Below, piece after piece: positions 8,307 to 15,724 of a DNA stretch of 33,566 nt (positions are counted from its first letter, which is position 1; every line of letters starts with the position of its first letter). The position numbers and the translations under genes were made by a program. Below the pieces are notes generated by a model that saw nothing but the letters and a program-made list of their open reading frames with translations, had not been told where the DNA came from and made no database searches. The DNA comes from Ramlibacter sp. GTDB lineage: Bacteria > Pseudomonadota > Gammaproteobacteria > Burkholderiales > Burkholderiaceae_C. Where the stretch lies: contig JAJTCN010000038.1 in assembly GCA_021323335.1 (NCBI GenBank), positions 1 to 33,566 of the forward strand, read 5' to 3'.

Positions 8307-10055
8307 ATGGCCGGCAGTCAAGGCAGGGACAACTGGGAAGCCATGCACCGGGGCTTCGGCTGGCGGGTGCCGGAGGACTTCAACATCGCGCAGGCCTGCT
8401 GCGCGCGCTGGGCGTCGGCGCCCGATGCGGAAGACCGCGTCGCCATCCGCGCCCATGCGGCCGGTGGGGCGACCCTGAGCTTCGCCCAGCTGCAGCGCGA
8501 AGCCGATGCCATGAGCAACCTGCTGGCGGGCCTGGGCGTGCAGCGGGGCGACCGGGTGGCCATCGTGATGCCGCAGCGCTTCGAGACCGCCATCGCCTAC
8601 ATGGCCGTCTTCCAGCTCGGCGCGGTGGCCATGCCGCTGTCGATGCTGTTCGGGCCCGAGGCGCTGGAGTACCGGCTGCAGGACAGCGAGGCGGTGGTGG
8701 CGGTCTGCGACGAAAGCTCCATCGCCAACCTGTCGCAGGTGCGTGCGCAGTGCCCCTTGCTGCGCACGGTGGTCGGCGTCGGCGCCGCCGCGGCGCGGGC
8801 GGACCTGGGCTGGGAGGCGCAGCGCGCCGCGCTCGAAACCTCGTTCACGCCCGTGGCCACGCACGCCGACGACGGCGCGGTGCTGATCTACACCAGCGGC
8901 ACCACCGGCCCGCCCAAGGGCGCGCTGATCCCGCATCGCGCGCTGGTCGGCAACCTGCCGGGGTTCGTGTGCAGCCAGAACTGGTTCGGTTTCGGTTCCG
9001 GTCGGGAGAGCGAGGCGATCTTCTGGTCACCCGCCGACTGGGCGTGGACCGGGGGATTGATGGATGCACTCCTGCCCAGCCTCTATTTCGGCCGCCCCAT
9101 CGTCGCTTTCAACGGCCGCTTCGGTCCCGACCTCGCCTTTGCCCTGATGCAGGAGCACGGCGTCACCCACACCTTCCTGTTCCCGACCGCGCTGAAGGCC
9201 ATGATGAAGGCCTTCCCGAAGCCGCGCGAGCACTACCGGCTGAAGCTGGAGGCGATCATGAGCGCGGGCGAGGCGGTGGGCGATGCGGTGTTCGCCTATT
9301 GCCGCGACCAGCTCGGAGTGATCGTCAACGAGATGTTCGGCCAGACCGAGATCAATTACGTGGTGGGCAACTGCTCCATGAACGGCGCCACCGGCGGCGG
9401 CCTCGGCTGGCCGGCCCGCGCCGGCAGCATGGGCCGGCCCTATCCCGGCCACCGCGTGGCGGTGATCGACGACGAAGGCAGGGAGTGCGCGCCCGGCGTG
9501 CCCGGCGACGTGGCGGTGAACCGCTTCGATGTCCATGGCGACCCCGACCCGATCTTCTTCCTGGGCTACTGGAAGAACCCGGCCGCCACGCAGCGCAAGT
9601 TCACCGACGACTGGTGCCGCACCGGCGACCTCGCCACCCGCGACGCCGACGGCTACCTCTGGTACCAGGGGCGCGCCGACGACGTCTTCAAGGCGGCGGG
9701 CTACCGCATCGGCCCCAGCGAGATAGAGAACTGCCTGGTCAAGCACCCGGCGGTGATCAACGCGGCGGTGGTGCCGAAGCCGGACGCGGAGCGCGGCGCG
9801 CTGGTGAAGGCCTACGTGGTGCTGTCGCCGCAGGTGGTGGAAGCGCGTGCCATCACCAGCCGTGACCGGACGAGCTTCGACGCGGACCTGGTGGCGGAGC
9901 TGCAACTGCACGTGCGGGGCAAGCTGGCGCCCTATGAATATCCCAAGGAGATCGAGTTCATCGAGGCGCTGCCGATGACCACCACGGGCAAGGTGCAGCG
10001 GCGCGTGCTGCGCCTGCAGGAGGAAGAAAGGGCCCGCGCCAGGCCCGGCGCGTAG
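8307..10055 (+). CDS. AMP-forming acyl-CoA synthetase (acetyl/medium-chain type)
   Basis: A 582-residue member of the ANL superfamily that activates a carboxylic acid to an acyl-adenylate and then to acyl-CoA. Motifs in order: the ATP-binding P-loop YTSGTTGPPKG (about 195-205), the SPADWAWTGG region typical of acetyl- and medium-chain acyl-CoA synthetases, FGQTEINYV (adenine/Mg site), the hinge motif TGDLA with the downstream WYQGRADDVFKAAGYRIGP segment, and the catalytic lysine K562 in TTTGKVQRR. Its length is usual for the family. The start is supported by AGGAG eight nt upstream. It diverges from the hydrolase gene. The exact acyl substrate cannot be stated; the SPADWAW motif favours the AcsA/MACS group over the long-chain FadD group. 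Confidence 0.92.
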   Translation: MAGSQGRDNWEAMHRGFGWRVPEDFNIAQACCARWASAPDAEDRVAIRAHAAGGATLSFAQLQREADAMSNLLAGLGVQRGDRVAIVMPQRFETAIAYMAVFQLGAVAMPLSMLFGPEALEYRLQDSEAVVAVCDESSIANLSQVRAQCPLLRTVVGVGAAAARADLGWEAQRAALETSFTPVATHADDGAVLIYTSGTTGPPKGALIPHRALVGNLPGFVCSQNWFGFGSGRESEAIFWSPADWAWTGGLMDALLPSLYFGRPIVAFNGRFGPDLAFALMQEHGVTHTFLFPTALKAMMKAFPKPREHYRLKLEAIMSAGEAVGDAVFAYCRDQLGVIVNEMFGQTEINYVVGNCSMNGATGGGLGWPARAGSMGRPYPGHRVAVIDDEGRECAPGVPGDVAVNRFDVHGDPDPIFFLGYWKNPAATQRKFTDDWCRTGDLATRDADGYLWYQGRADDVFKAAGYRIGPSEIENCLVKHPAVINAAVVPKPDAERGALVKAYVVLSPQVVEARAITSRDRTSFDADLVAELQLHVRGKLAPYEYPKEIEFIEALPMTTTGKVQRRVLRLQEEERARARPGA

Positions 10056-10125
10056 GAAGCGGCTGTCCGCGCGAATCCCTGCTGTCCCGCCTCGCGGCTG
10101 TCCCGGGCCCGCTACTGTTGCGGCC

Positions 10126-11703
10126 ATGGCGATGAATTGGAAAACCGGAACCCTGTTCGCGGCCGGGCTGGCGCTGGGCGTTGCCGCCGGCGTGGCCGGG
10201 GTGTTGAGCTTGAACGATGAGAAGGCGCCGGCCAGTGCATCGCCCACGAGTGCCATGGGCGCACCGGGCGCGGCCAAGGCCGGCGCGGCACCGGTGGTGG
10301 CCGGGGGCCCGGGGCCGCGTTGCACCGAGCTGGCGCCCTTGCTCGCCAAGGGACCGGACGGCGACGGCAAGGAGTCGCTGCAGAAGGCAGCGGGCGGAGC
10401 CAGCGACATTTCAGCGCTGCTGCTCAAGGGCAAGGAAGCCGCGGCCGGCGAACGTCCGCGCGATGCCGAAATCCTGTTCCTCAATGCGTGCCGCACGGCG
10501 CAGGCGGCCAACGCCGGCGGGCTGCCCGCGGCGGATGCGCAATACCAGCTGGCGCGCCACTACGCCAATGCGGCGGCTTTCGGCGCGGCCCGGCCCAAGG
10601 AGCTGTACGAGCGCGCCAACCGGCTCTACAGCGCCAGCCTGCAGATCTACGAGGCGCGCCATGGCGCATCGCACGAGCGGACCAAGTTCGCCCGGGAAGG
10701 CCTGATCACCGTGCAGCAGGTCACGGGCGTGCTGCCGCCGCTGCCAGAGTCGGCGGTCGCACGGGCGAAGCCGGCTGCGCCGGTCGCCGTCCCGGCTCCG
10801 CTTCCTGCGACACCCGCGGCGGAAGACCTGGCGAAAGCTGCGGCGCAAAAGGCACAGGCGGAACGAGCGGCACAGGCGGAGCGAGCAGCGCAAGCCGAGA
10901 GGGTGGCCCAGGCTGAGCGAGCAGCGCAAGTCGAGAGGGTGGCCCAGGCTGAGCGAGCAGCGCAAGTCGAGAGGGTGGCCGAGGCCGAGCGGACAGCGCA
11001 AGCCGAGCGCGTGGCCCAGGCCGAGCGGGCGGTGCAAGCTGAAAGGGTGGCGCAGGCTGAGCGAGCGGCACAGGCCGAGAAGGCACAAGCCGAGAGGGCA
11101 CTGGCGGCCAGGGCGCAAGCCGAGCGAGTGCAGGCAGCAAGAGCCCAAGCCGAGAAGGCGCAGGCCGAGAAGGCCCTCGCTGCAAGGGATCAAGCTGCCA
11201 AGGTGCAAGCGGAGCGGGCGTTGCAGAATGCCAGGGAGCAAGTCGCTGCGCTGCCCGCACCGGCTCCCGCACCTCGGCGCACCACGTCGCCTTCGTTCGA
11301 TTGCGCCAAGGCGCGTTCGACGACCGAGAAGCTGATCTGCGGCGACGAGGAGCTGGCCCGCATGGACCGTGACCTCGGCCGCCTGCACCAGCGCGCCAAG
11401 GAGGCGGCGCCCGACCGGCGCGCCTTCCAGCGCAACAGCGACGCCGAATGGCAGCAGCGCGAGGACACCTGCCGCGACCGCGAATGCCTGCGCAACTGGT
11501 ACGCCGAGCGCCGGCAGGAGCTGAGCGCGGCCGCCGCAGCACCGCGTCCCGCGGTCCGCGCGGAGCCTGTCGTGCGCACGGCGCCGGTGGAACGGGACGA
11601 TGCGCCCCCGCGCCGCGCCCAGCGCCCGGAGCCCGTCGAGATCGCATTGCCCCCGGGCACCGCGTCCGGCGACGCCGGCACCGCGACGATGGGCTCGAAC
11701 TAG
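10126..11703 (+). CDS. Membrane-anchored protein with hexad-repeat helix and LprI-like C-terminal domain
   Basis: A 525-residue protein of unknown function. Residues 8-30 form one hydrophobic segment (anchor or uncleaved signal). Residues about 90-200 are helical and TPR-like (LYERANRLYSASLQIYEA). Residues about 240-380 are a low-complexity Ala/Gln/Glu/Arg helix with contiguous hexads of the form AQAERA/V, reminiscent of the TolA stalk. Residues about 390-470 (FDCAKARSTTEKLIC ... CRDRECLRNWY) carry four cysteines and match the LprI/DUF1311 type domain (lysozyme-inhibitor LprI-like), pointing to a periplasmic location. A Pro/Arg-rich tail ends the protein. ATG at 10126 or 10132 may start it. 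Its stop overlaps the stop of the opposing glycosylase gene by 4 nt. A role in envelope stress or lysozyme protection is only a guess from the C-terminal domain. Confidence 0.78.
   Translation: MAMNWKTGTLFAAGLALGVAAGVAGVLSLNDEKAPASASPTSAMGAPGAAKAGAAPVVAGGPGPRCTELAPLLAKGPDGDGKESLQKAAGGASDISALLLKGKEAAAGERPRDAEILFLNACRTAQAANAGGLPAADAQYQLARHYANAAAFGAARPKELYERANRLYSASLQIYEARHGASHERTKFAREGLITVQQVTGVLPPLPESAVARAKPAAPVAVPAPLPATPAAEDLAKAAAQKAQAERAAQAERAAQAERVAQAERAAQVERVAQAERAAQVERVAEAERTAQAERVAQAERAVQAERVAQAERAAQAEKAQAERALAARAQAERVQAARAQAEKAQAEKALAARDQAAKVQAERALQNAREQVAALPAPAPAPRRTTSPSFDCAKARSTTEKLICGDEELARMDRDLGRLHQRAKEAAPDRRAFQRNSDAEWQQREDTCRDRECLRNWYAERRQELSAAAAAPRPAVRAEPVVRTAPVERDDAPPRRAQRPEPVEIALPPGTASGDAGTATMGSN
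10881..11060 (+). repeat. Five tandem copies of a 36-bp coding repeat
   Basis: Units start at 10881, 10917, 10953, 10989 and 11025. The first three differ at only a few bases and the last two are more diverged. Each encodes two hexads (type ERAAQ-ERVAQ). Diverged hexads continue to about 11240. The near identity of neighbouring units suggests recent duplication or homogenisation. Confidence 0.9.
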
Positions 11704-12431
11704 TAACGCACCTGGCAGTTGTCGCAGAAGAAGCTGCGGCGGTGGGTGCGCCCGAGATGGGCCTTCGACAGCGGGATGTCGCAGCGCGGGCAAGTCCGCT
11801 TCGTATGCGCCAGCCAGTGCTTCTTCAGCACGTACTGCTTTTTCCACTCGTAGAACTGGAAGCTGTAGTGGCGCGCTTCGTCCACCAGTTCGCGCAGCTT
11901 CCTCGCCGGCAGCCCGCCGACGGTCGACAGCGGATGCACCCGGATGCGGAACAGCACCTCGTTCTTGATGATGTTGCCCACCCCGGCGAACAGGTCCTGG
12001 TCCAGCAGGGCGTCGCACACCAGGGTGCCGGGCTGCGCGCGCAGGCGCCTGAGGGCCAGCTTGGGGTCCCAGTGCTCGGACATCACGTCCGCCCACCAGT
12101 CGTACACCAGGTCCAGCGGCTCCTCGATGAAGCGCACCGAGCAGGCATAGAGGTTGAGCACGCCGTCGTCGAAGCCGAGCGACAGCCGCGGCTCCGCCCA
12201 GCTCTTCTCGTCGTTGATGCGGTAGCTGCCGAACAGCATGAAGTGCACCCGCAGGCTGAAGTCCGGCAGCTCCACCAGGAACTGCTTGCCGAAGCTGCGC
12301 AGCGACTCGATGCGCTGGTCCTGCAGGCGCTCCTTCTCGATCGTGGTGTTGCCGCCCACGCGCAGGATGGTCTTGCCGAGGAACCGGGAGGCCTCTTCCT
12401 TCAGGATGACGATCGATGGACCCTCGGGCAT
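11700..12431 (-). CDS. nei: Fpg/Nei-family DNA glycosylase (endonuclease VIII-like)
   Basis: A 243-residue base-excision repair enzyme with glycosylase and AP-lyase activity. After Met removal it begins PEGPSIVIL, giving the catalytic N-terminal proline and Glu. PEGP is typical of endonuclease VIII-type members, whereas Fpg usually has PELP. A helix-two-turn-helix is visible in LLDQDLFAGVGNIIKNEVLF. The C-terminal zinc finger has the CPRC...CDNC pattern and ends close to the C-terminus, as usual. The start is ATG at 12431, required because Pro2 is catalytic. It faces the divergent aldo/keto reductase with a 50-nt gap and overlaps the upstream-facing LprI-like gene by 4 nt at their stops. Whether it prefers oxidised pyrimidines (Nei) or purines cannot be settled by eye. 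Confidence 0.88.
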   Translation of the reverse strand: MPEGPSIVILKEEASRFLGKTILRVGGNTTIEKERLQDQRIESLRSFGKQFLVELPDFSLRVHFMLFGSYRINDEKSWAEPRLSLGFDDGVLNLYACSVRFIEEPLDLVYDWWADVMSEHWDPKLALRRLRAQPGTLVCDALLDQDLFAGVGNIIKNEVLFRIRVHPLSTVGGLPARKLRELVDEARHYSFQFYEWKKQYVLKKHWLAHTKRTCPRCDIPLSKAHLGRTHRRSFFCDNCQVRY

Positions 12432-12481
12432 GCTTCGTACTATGCTCGACGGCTTCCCCATCACGACACCGCTGTAACGCC

Positions 12482-13543
12482 ATGCAAACCATCCAGCTCG
12501 GCCAGAGCGACCTGCGCGTCACCCCCATCTGCTTGGGCACCATGACCTTCGGCGAGCAGGTCGCCGAACCGGATGCCCACGCCATCCTGGACCGGGCGCT
12601 CGACCTGGGCATCAACTTCATGGACACCGCCGAGATGTATTCGGTGCCCACCCGCAAGGAAACGTTCGGCGCCACCGAGGCCATCATGGGCCGCTGGATG
12701 GCGGCCCGGCCCGACGCGCGCCAGAAGTTCGTGCTGGCCACCAAGGTGGCGGGCCCTTCGCGCGGCATGGCCTGGGTGCGCGAAGGCAACGGCATGACGG
12801 GCGACGACATCGTCGCCTCCTGCGAAGGGTCGCTGCGCCGGCTGCAGACCGACGTGATCGACCTGTACCAGATCCACTGGCCCGAGCGCAACGTGCCCAC
12901 CTTCGGCGCGATCTACTACGACCCGTCGAAGGAGCGCACCCAGACCTCGATCCACGACCAGCTGCAGGCCATGAACAAGCTGGTGCGCCAGGGCAAGGTG
13001 CGGTTCATCGGCGTGTCCAACGAGTCGCCTTATGGCGTGCACGAATTCGTCCGCCTCGCGGAGCAGTACGAGCTGCCGCGGATCGCCACCGTGCAGAACC
13101 CGTACTGCCTGGTCAGCCGCGGCGTCGACAACGGGCTGGACGAGACGATGCATCGCCTGGGCGTGTCGCTGCTGGCGTATTCGCCGCTCGGCTTCGGCCT
13201 GCTGACGGGCAAGTACGACGAGAGCGGCTTCGAGGGCGCGCAGGCGCCGCAGCAGGCGCGCATCGCGAAGTTCGAGACGGTGCGCGGCGGCCGCTGGGGC
13301 CGGCCCGAGGCGCTCGCCGCCGCCCGCCGCTACAACGCGCTGGCGCGCGAACATGGGCTGACCCCGACGCGCCTGGCGCTGGCCTGGTGCTACACCAACT
13401 GGCGCGTGGCCAGCACGATCATCGGCGTGACCTCGCTCCAGCAGCTGGAAGAGAACGTGGAGGCGCTGGGCACGACGCTGTCGCCGGAGCTGCTGGCGGC
13501 GATCGACAAGATCCGGTGGGAGATGCGCGACCCGGCGGCATAA
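12482..13543 (+). CDS. tas: NADP(H)-dependent aldo/keto reductase, Tas-like
   Basis: A 353-residue TIM-barrel oxidoreductase close in length and motifs to E. coli Tas (about 346 residues). The catalytic tetrad is visible: D48 and Y53 in FMDTAEMY, K88 in ATKVAGPSRG, and H132 in DLYQIHWPER. The cofactor-binding C-terminal half has IGVSNES, VQNPYCL and STIIGVTSL. ATG 12482 is chosen because it places the typical strand (QTIQLGQSDLRV) right at the N-terminus. It is divergent from nei and followed, after a 53-nt gap holding a half-palindrome repeat, by ybaK. Substrates of this subgroup are poorly defined; the symbol follows similarity only. Confidence 0.9.
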   Translation: MQTIQLGQSDLRVTPICLGTMTFGEQVAEPDAHAILDRALDLGINFMDTAEMYSVPTRKETFGATEAIMGRWMAARPDARQKFVLATKVAGPSRGMAWVREGNGMTGDDIVASCEGSLRRLQTDVIDLYQIHWPERNVPTFGAIYYDPSKERTQTSIHDQLQAMNKLVRQGKVRFIGVSNESPYGVHEFVRLAEQYELPRIATVQNPYCLVSRGVDNGLDETMHRLGVSLLAYSPLGFGLLTGKYDESGFEGAQAPQQARIAKFETVRGGRWGRPEALAAARRYNALAREHGLTPTRLALAWCYTNWRVASTIIGVTSLQQLEENVEALGTTLSPELLAAIDKIRWEMRDPAA

Positions 13544-13546
13544 GAG

Positions 13547-13579
13547 CTGGGGTTCGCTGCGCTCACCGCCAGCCTACGA
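13547..13579 (+). repeat. Half-copy of a GC-rich intergenic palindrome family
   Basis: The segment GGGGTTCGCTGCGCTCACC and the following GCCAGCCTACG resemble the right arm of the larger palindrome at 32650-32734 (GGGGTTCG...GCGCTCACCGCCGGCCTACGG). It lies directly downstream of the aldo/keto reductase stop codon. Confidence 0.6.
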
Positions 13580-13596
13580 GAATCGATGCACCCAAG

Positions 13597-14088
13597 ATGG
13601 CGAAGAAGGAACACGTCAGCGAGACGCCGGCCACGGCCATGCTCAAGGCCAACGGCGTCCCGTTCACCGAGCATCCGTACGAATACCTCGAGCACGGAGG
13701 CGCGCAGCACAGCGCCGAGGTGCTGGGGCTCGACCCGTTCACCGTGGTCAAGACGCTGGTGATGGAGGACGAGAAGGGGCGGCCGCTGCTGGTGCTGATG
13801 CACGGCAACCGGACGGTGTCCACCAAGAACCTCGCGCGGCAGATCGGCGCCAAGTCCGTCCAGCCCTGCAAGCCCGAAGTGGCCAACCGCCACAGCGGCT
13901 ACCTGGTGGGCGGCACCTCGCCTTTCGCCACCCGCAAGGAGATGCCGGTGTACGTGGAGGAGAGCATCCTGGCGCTGCCGCGCATCGTGCTGAACGGCGG
14001 CCGGCGCGGCTACCTGGTGGGCATCGATCCGAAGGTGGTGGTGCAACTGCTCGGCGCGAAGCCGGTGCAGTGCGCGCTGGCAGAATAG
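13597..14088 (+). CDS. ybaK: YbaK family aminoacyl-tRNA deacylase (Cys-tRNA(Pro) deacylase)
   Basis: A 163-residue protein of the YbaK/EbsC family, which hydrolyses cysteine mischarged on tRNA-Pro. Characteristic features are TPATAMLKANG at the N-terminus, the catalytic lysine K52 in VVKTLVM, and the C-terminal GGTSPFATRKEMPVYVE and NGGRRGYLVGI motifs. Length agrees with the family (about 155-165). The ATG at 13597 is taken because it gives the usual short N-terminus; there is no strong ribosome binding site. It is followed 30 nt later by plsY on the same strand. Confidence 0.93.
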   Translation: MAKKEHVSETPATAMLKANGVPFTEHPYEYLEHGGAQHSAEVLGLDPFTVVKTLVMEDEKGRPLLVLMHGNRTVSTKNLARQIGAKSVQPCKPEVANRHSGYLVGGTSPFATRKEMPVYVEESILALPRIVLNGGRRGYLVGIDPKVVVQLLGAKPVQCALAE

Positions 14089-14118
14089 CCGCCATAAAGA
14101 CAGGAGAGGAGACCCCGC

Positions 14119-14748
14119 ATGGAAGCCATCTATCCCGCAGCCGCCGTGCTCGCCGCGTACTTGCTGGGGTCGCTGGCCTTCGCCGTGATCGTGAGCAAGG
14201 TGATGGGCCTGTCGGACCCGCGCACCTTCGGCAGCAAGAACCCGGGCGCCACCAACGTGCTGCGCTCGGGCAACAAGGCCGCGGCGGTGGTCACCCTGCT
14301 GCTCGATGGACTGAAGGGCTTCGTGCCGGTGGTGCTGGTGCGGGCCTATGGCCAGCGCTATGGCCTGGGCGACGGCACCGTCGCGATGGTGGGGCTGGCC
14401 GCCTTCCTCGGGCACCTCTATCCGGTGTTCTTCCGCTTCCAGGGCGGCAAGGGCGTGGCCACCTTCATCGGCGTGGTGTTCGGCATCCACTGGGTGCTCG
14501 GCATCGCCACCGGCCTCACCTGGATCATCATCGCTTCCTTCTTCCGCTATTCCTCGCTGGCCTCGCTGGTCGCGGCGATGTTCGCGCCGGTGTACTACCT
14601 GCTGGGCAACCGGTTCCAGTGGTACGCGGAAAAGCCGGTCGCCTTCGCGCTGTTCGTCATGGCCGGCTTGCTGGCGTGGCGGCACCGCGAGAACATCCGC
14701 CGCCTCGTCGAAGGCAAGGAATCGCGCCTCGGCGCGAAGAAGGGCTGA
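14119..14748 (+). CDS. plsY: Glycerol-3-phosphate acyltransferase PlsY
   Basis: A 209-residue integral membrane enzyme that transfers the acyl chain from acyl-phosphate to glycerol-3-phosphate, the first step of phospholipid synthesis in the PlsX/PlsY route. The conserved loops are present: GSKNPGATNVLR, LGHLYPVFFRFQGGKGVAT, and several hydrophobic helices. Length is typical (about 200). GGAGAGGAG upstream gives a strong ribosome binding site. The stop codon is separated by only 2 nt from the TTG of the FRG-domain gene, which suggests co-translation. Confidence 0.95.
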   Translation: MEAIYPAAAVLAAYLLGSLAFAVIVSKVMGLSDPRTFGSKNPGATNVLRSGNKAAAVVTLLLDGLKGFVPVVLVRAYGQRYGLGDGTVAMVGLAAFLGHLYPVFFRFQGGKGVATFIGVVFGIHWVLGIATGLTWIIIASFFRYSSLASLVAAMFAPVYYLLGNRFQWYAEKPVAFALFVMAGLLAWRHRENIRRLVEGKESRLGAKKG

Positions 14749-14750
14749 CC

Positions 14751-15554
14751 TTGCAGACCATCCGCCTGGAGCGCTGGGCCGAATTCGTCGCCCATGCCGA
14801 TGCGATGGAAGGCTGGGCCTTTCGCGGCCACGTGTCCGCGCAGTGGCCGCTGGTGCCCTCGCTCACGCGGCGGCTGCTGCAGTTCAGCCCCGAGCCGCGG
14901 CTGTGGCCGCTGCGCGAGGCGCGGGCGATGCGGGTGTTCCGCCGCAAGGCGCACATCTACCTGCACGACCGCACCGCGCTGGAGGACGACCTGCGCTGCC
15001 TGGCGCTGATGCAGCATCACGGCGCGGCCACGCGCCTGCTCGACTTCACCAAGTCGCCCTTCGTGGCCGCCTTCTTCGCGCTGGAAAGCGCCACCCGCGA
15101 CGTCGCGGTGTTCGCGCTGAACACGCCGGCGCTGTGGAGCCGGCCGCCGGACTTCGACCCGTCGCTGACGCGCTCGGTCATCGATCCCCGCGTCGCCGGG
15201 AATTTCGAGCGCTACTTCGCCGGCAACAAGCTGCCGGTGCTCTGGTACGGCGAACCGTCGGAGATGGACAGCCGGCTGGTGGCGCAGTCCGGCCTGTTCG
15301 TGGTGCCGGGGGTGCTGGACCAGCCGCTGGACGTGATCCTGGACGGTTATGGCGGCTCCGAGGGCCTGCTGACCAAGTTCGTGCTGCCGCTGTCGATGCG
15401 CGAGGAAGCGATGCGGGCGCTGTACCGAATGAACGTCACCTACGCCACGCTGTTCCCGGATCTCGATGGCCTCGCGCGCTCGGTGAGCTACGAGCTGGAG
15501 GCGATCTGGGAGCGGCTCGTCGAGGATTACGAGCGGGCGCATCCGGAATCGTAA
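14751..15554 (+). CDS. FRG domain-containing protein
   Basis: A 267-residue soluble protein with the FRG domain, named after its Phe/Tyr-Arg-Gly motif. Here that is WAFRGHVSAQWPLVPSLTR (about residues 21-39), followed by LMQHHGAATRLLDFTKSPFVAAFFAL, the second conserved block. The molecular function of FRG domains is not established to my knowledge. The start is a TTG two nt after the plsY stop, with GAAGG about 7 nt upstream. No longer start is needed, since the in-frame upstream part reads through plsY out of its frame. It ends ahead of a large palindromic repeat. The coupling to phospholipid synthesis may be incidental. Confidence 0.85.
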   Translation: MQTIRLERWAEFVAHADAMEGWAFRGHVSAQWPLVPSLTRRLLQFSPEPRLWPLREARAMRVFRRKAHIYLHDRTALEDDLRCLALMQHHGAATRLLDFTKSPFVAAFFALESATRDVAVFALNTPALWSRPPDFDPSLTRSVIDPRVAGNFERYFAGNKLPVLWYGEPSEMDSRLVAQSGLFVVPGVLDQPLDVILDGYGGSEGLLTKFVLPLSMREEAMRALYRMNVTYATLFPDLDGLARSVSYELEAIWERLVEDYERAHPES

Positions 15555-15585
15555 ACTGGGACGATCGAGGCTGAATACCAACACC

Positions 15586-15693
15586 CGGACGCAAAGGGCG
15601 CAAAAGTTACGCAAAAGACGCAAAAGGACATCCAAAACCTGCTTGGGTTTTCTTTTGCGTCCTTTGCGAATCCTTTGCGTCCTTTGCGTCCGG
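15586..15693 (+). repeat. Large palindrome built from four plus four CGCAAA motifs
   Basis: The left arm (15586-15630) holds CGCAAA at 15591, 15600, 15611 and 15620. The right arm (15650-15693) holds the reverse complement ending at 15660, 15669, 15680 and 15689. Spacing is 9-11-9 on both sides, and the ends match exactly (CCGGACGCAAAGG and its complement). An inner hairpin pairs AAAACC with GGTTTT. It lies between convergent genes, is much richer in A/T than its surroundings, and could end transcription both ways. Confidence 0.9.
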
Positions 15694-15724
15694 CTGTTTG
15701 GATTTCATGGGTCGCCGCCAGGCC

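Noticed and set aside
8307..8308. Hydrolase start at 8308 overlapping the acyl-CoA synthetase ATG
   Set aside because: The overlap arises from a shared CCATGG; the N-terminal extension has no family support, so the internal ATG at 8281 was preferred.
11700..11703. Frameshift or fusion at the LprI-like/glycosylase junction
   Set aside because: The 4-nt overlap is between two stop codons on opposite strands; both proteins end at normal family length.
15570..15710. CRISPR-like array from the repeated CGCAAA motifs
   Set aside because: Motif spacing is 9-11 nt with inverted arms and no spacers of CRISPR length; no cas genes are present.
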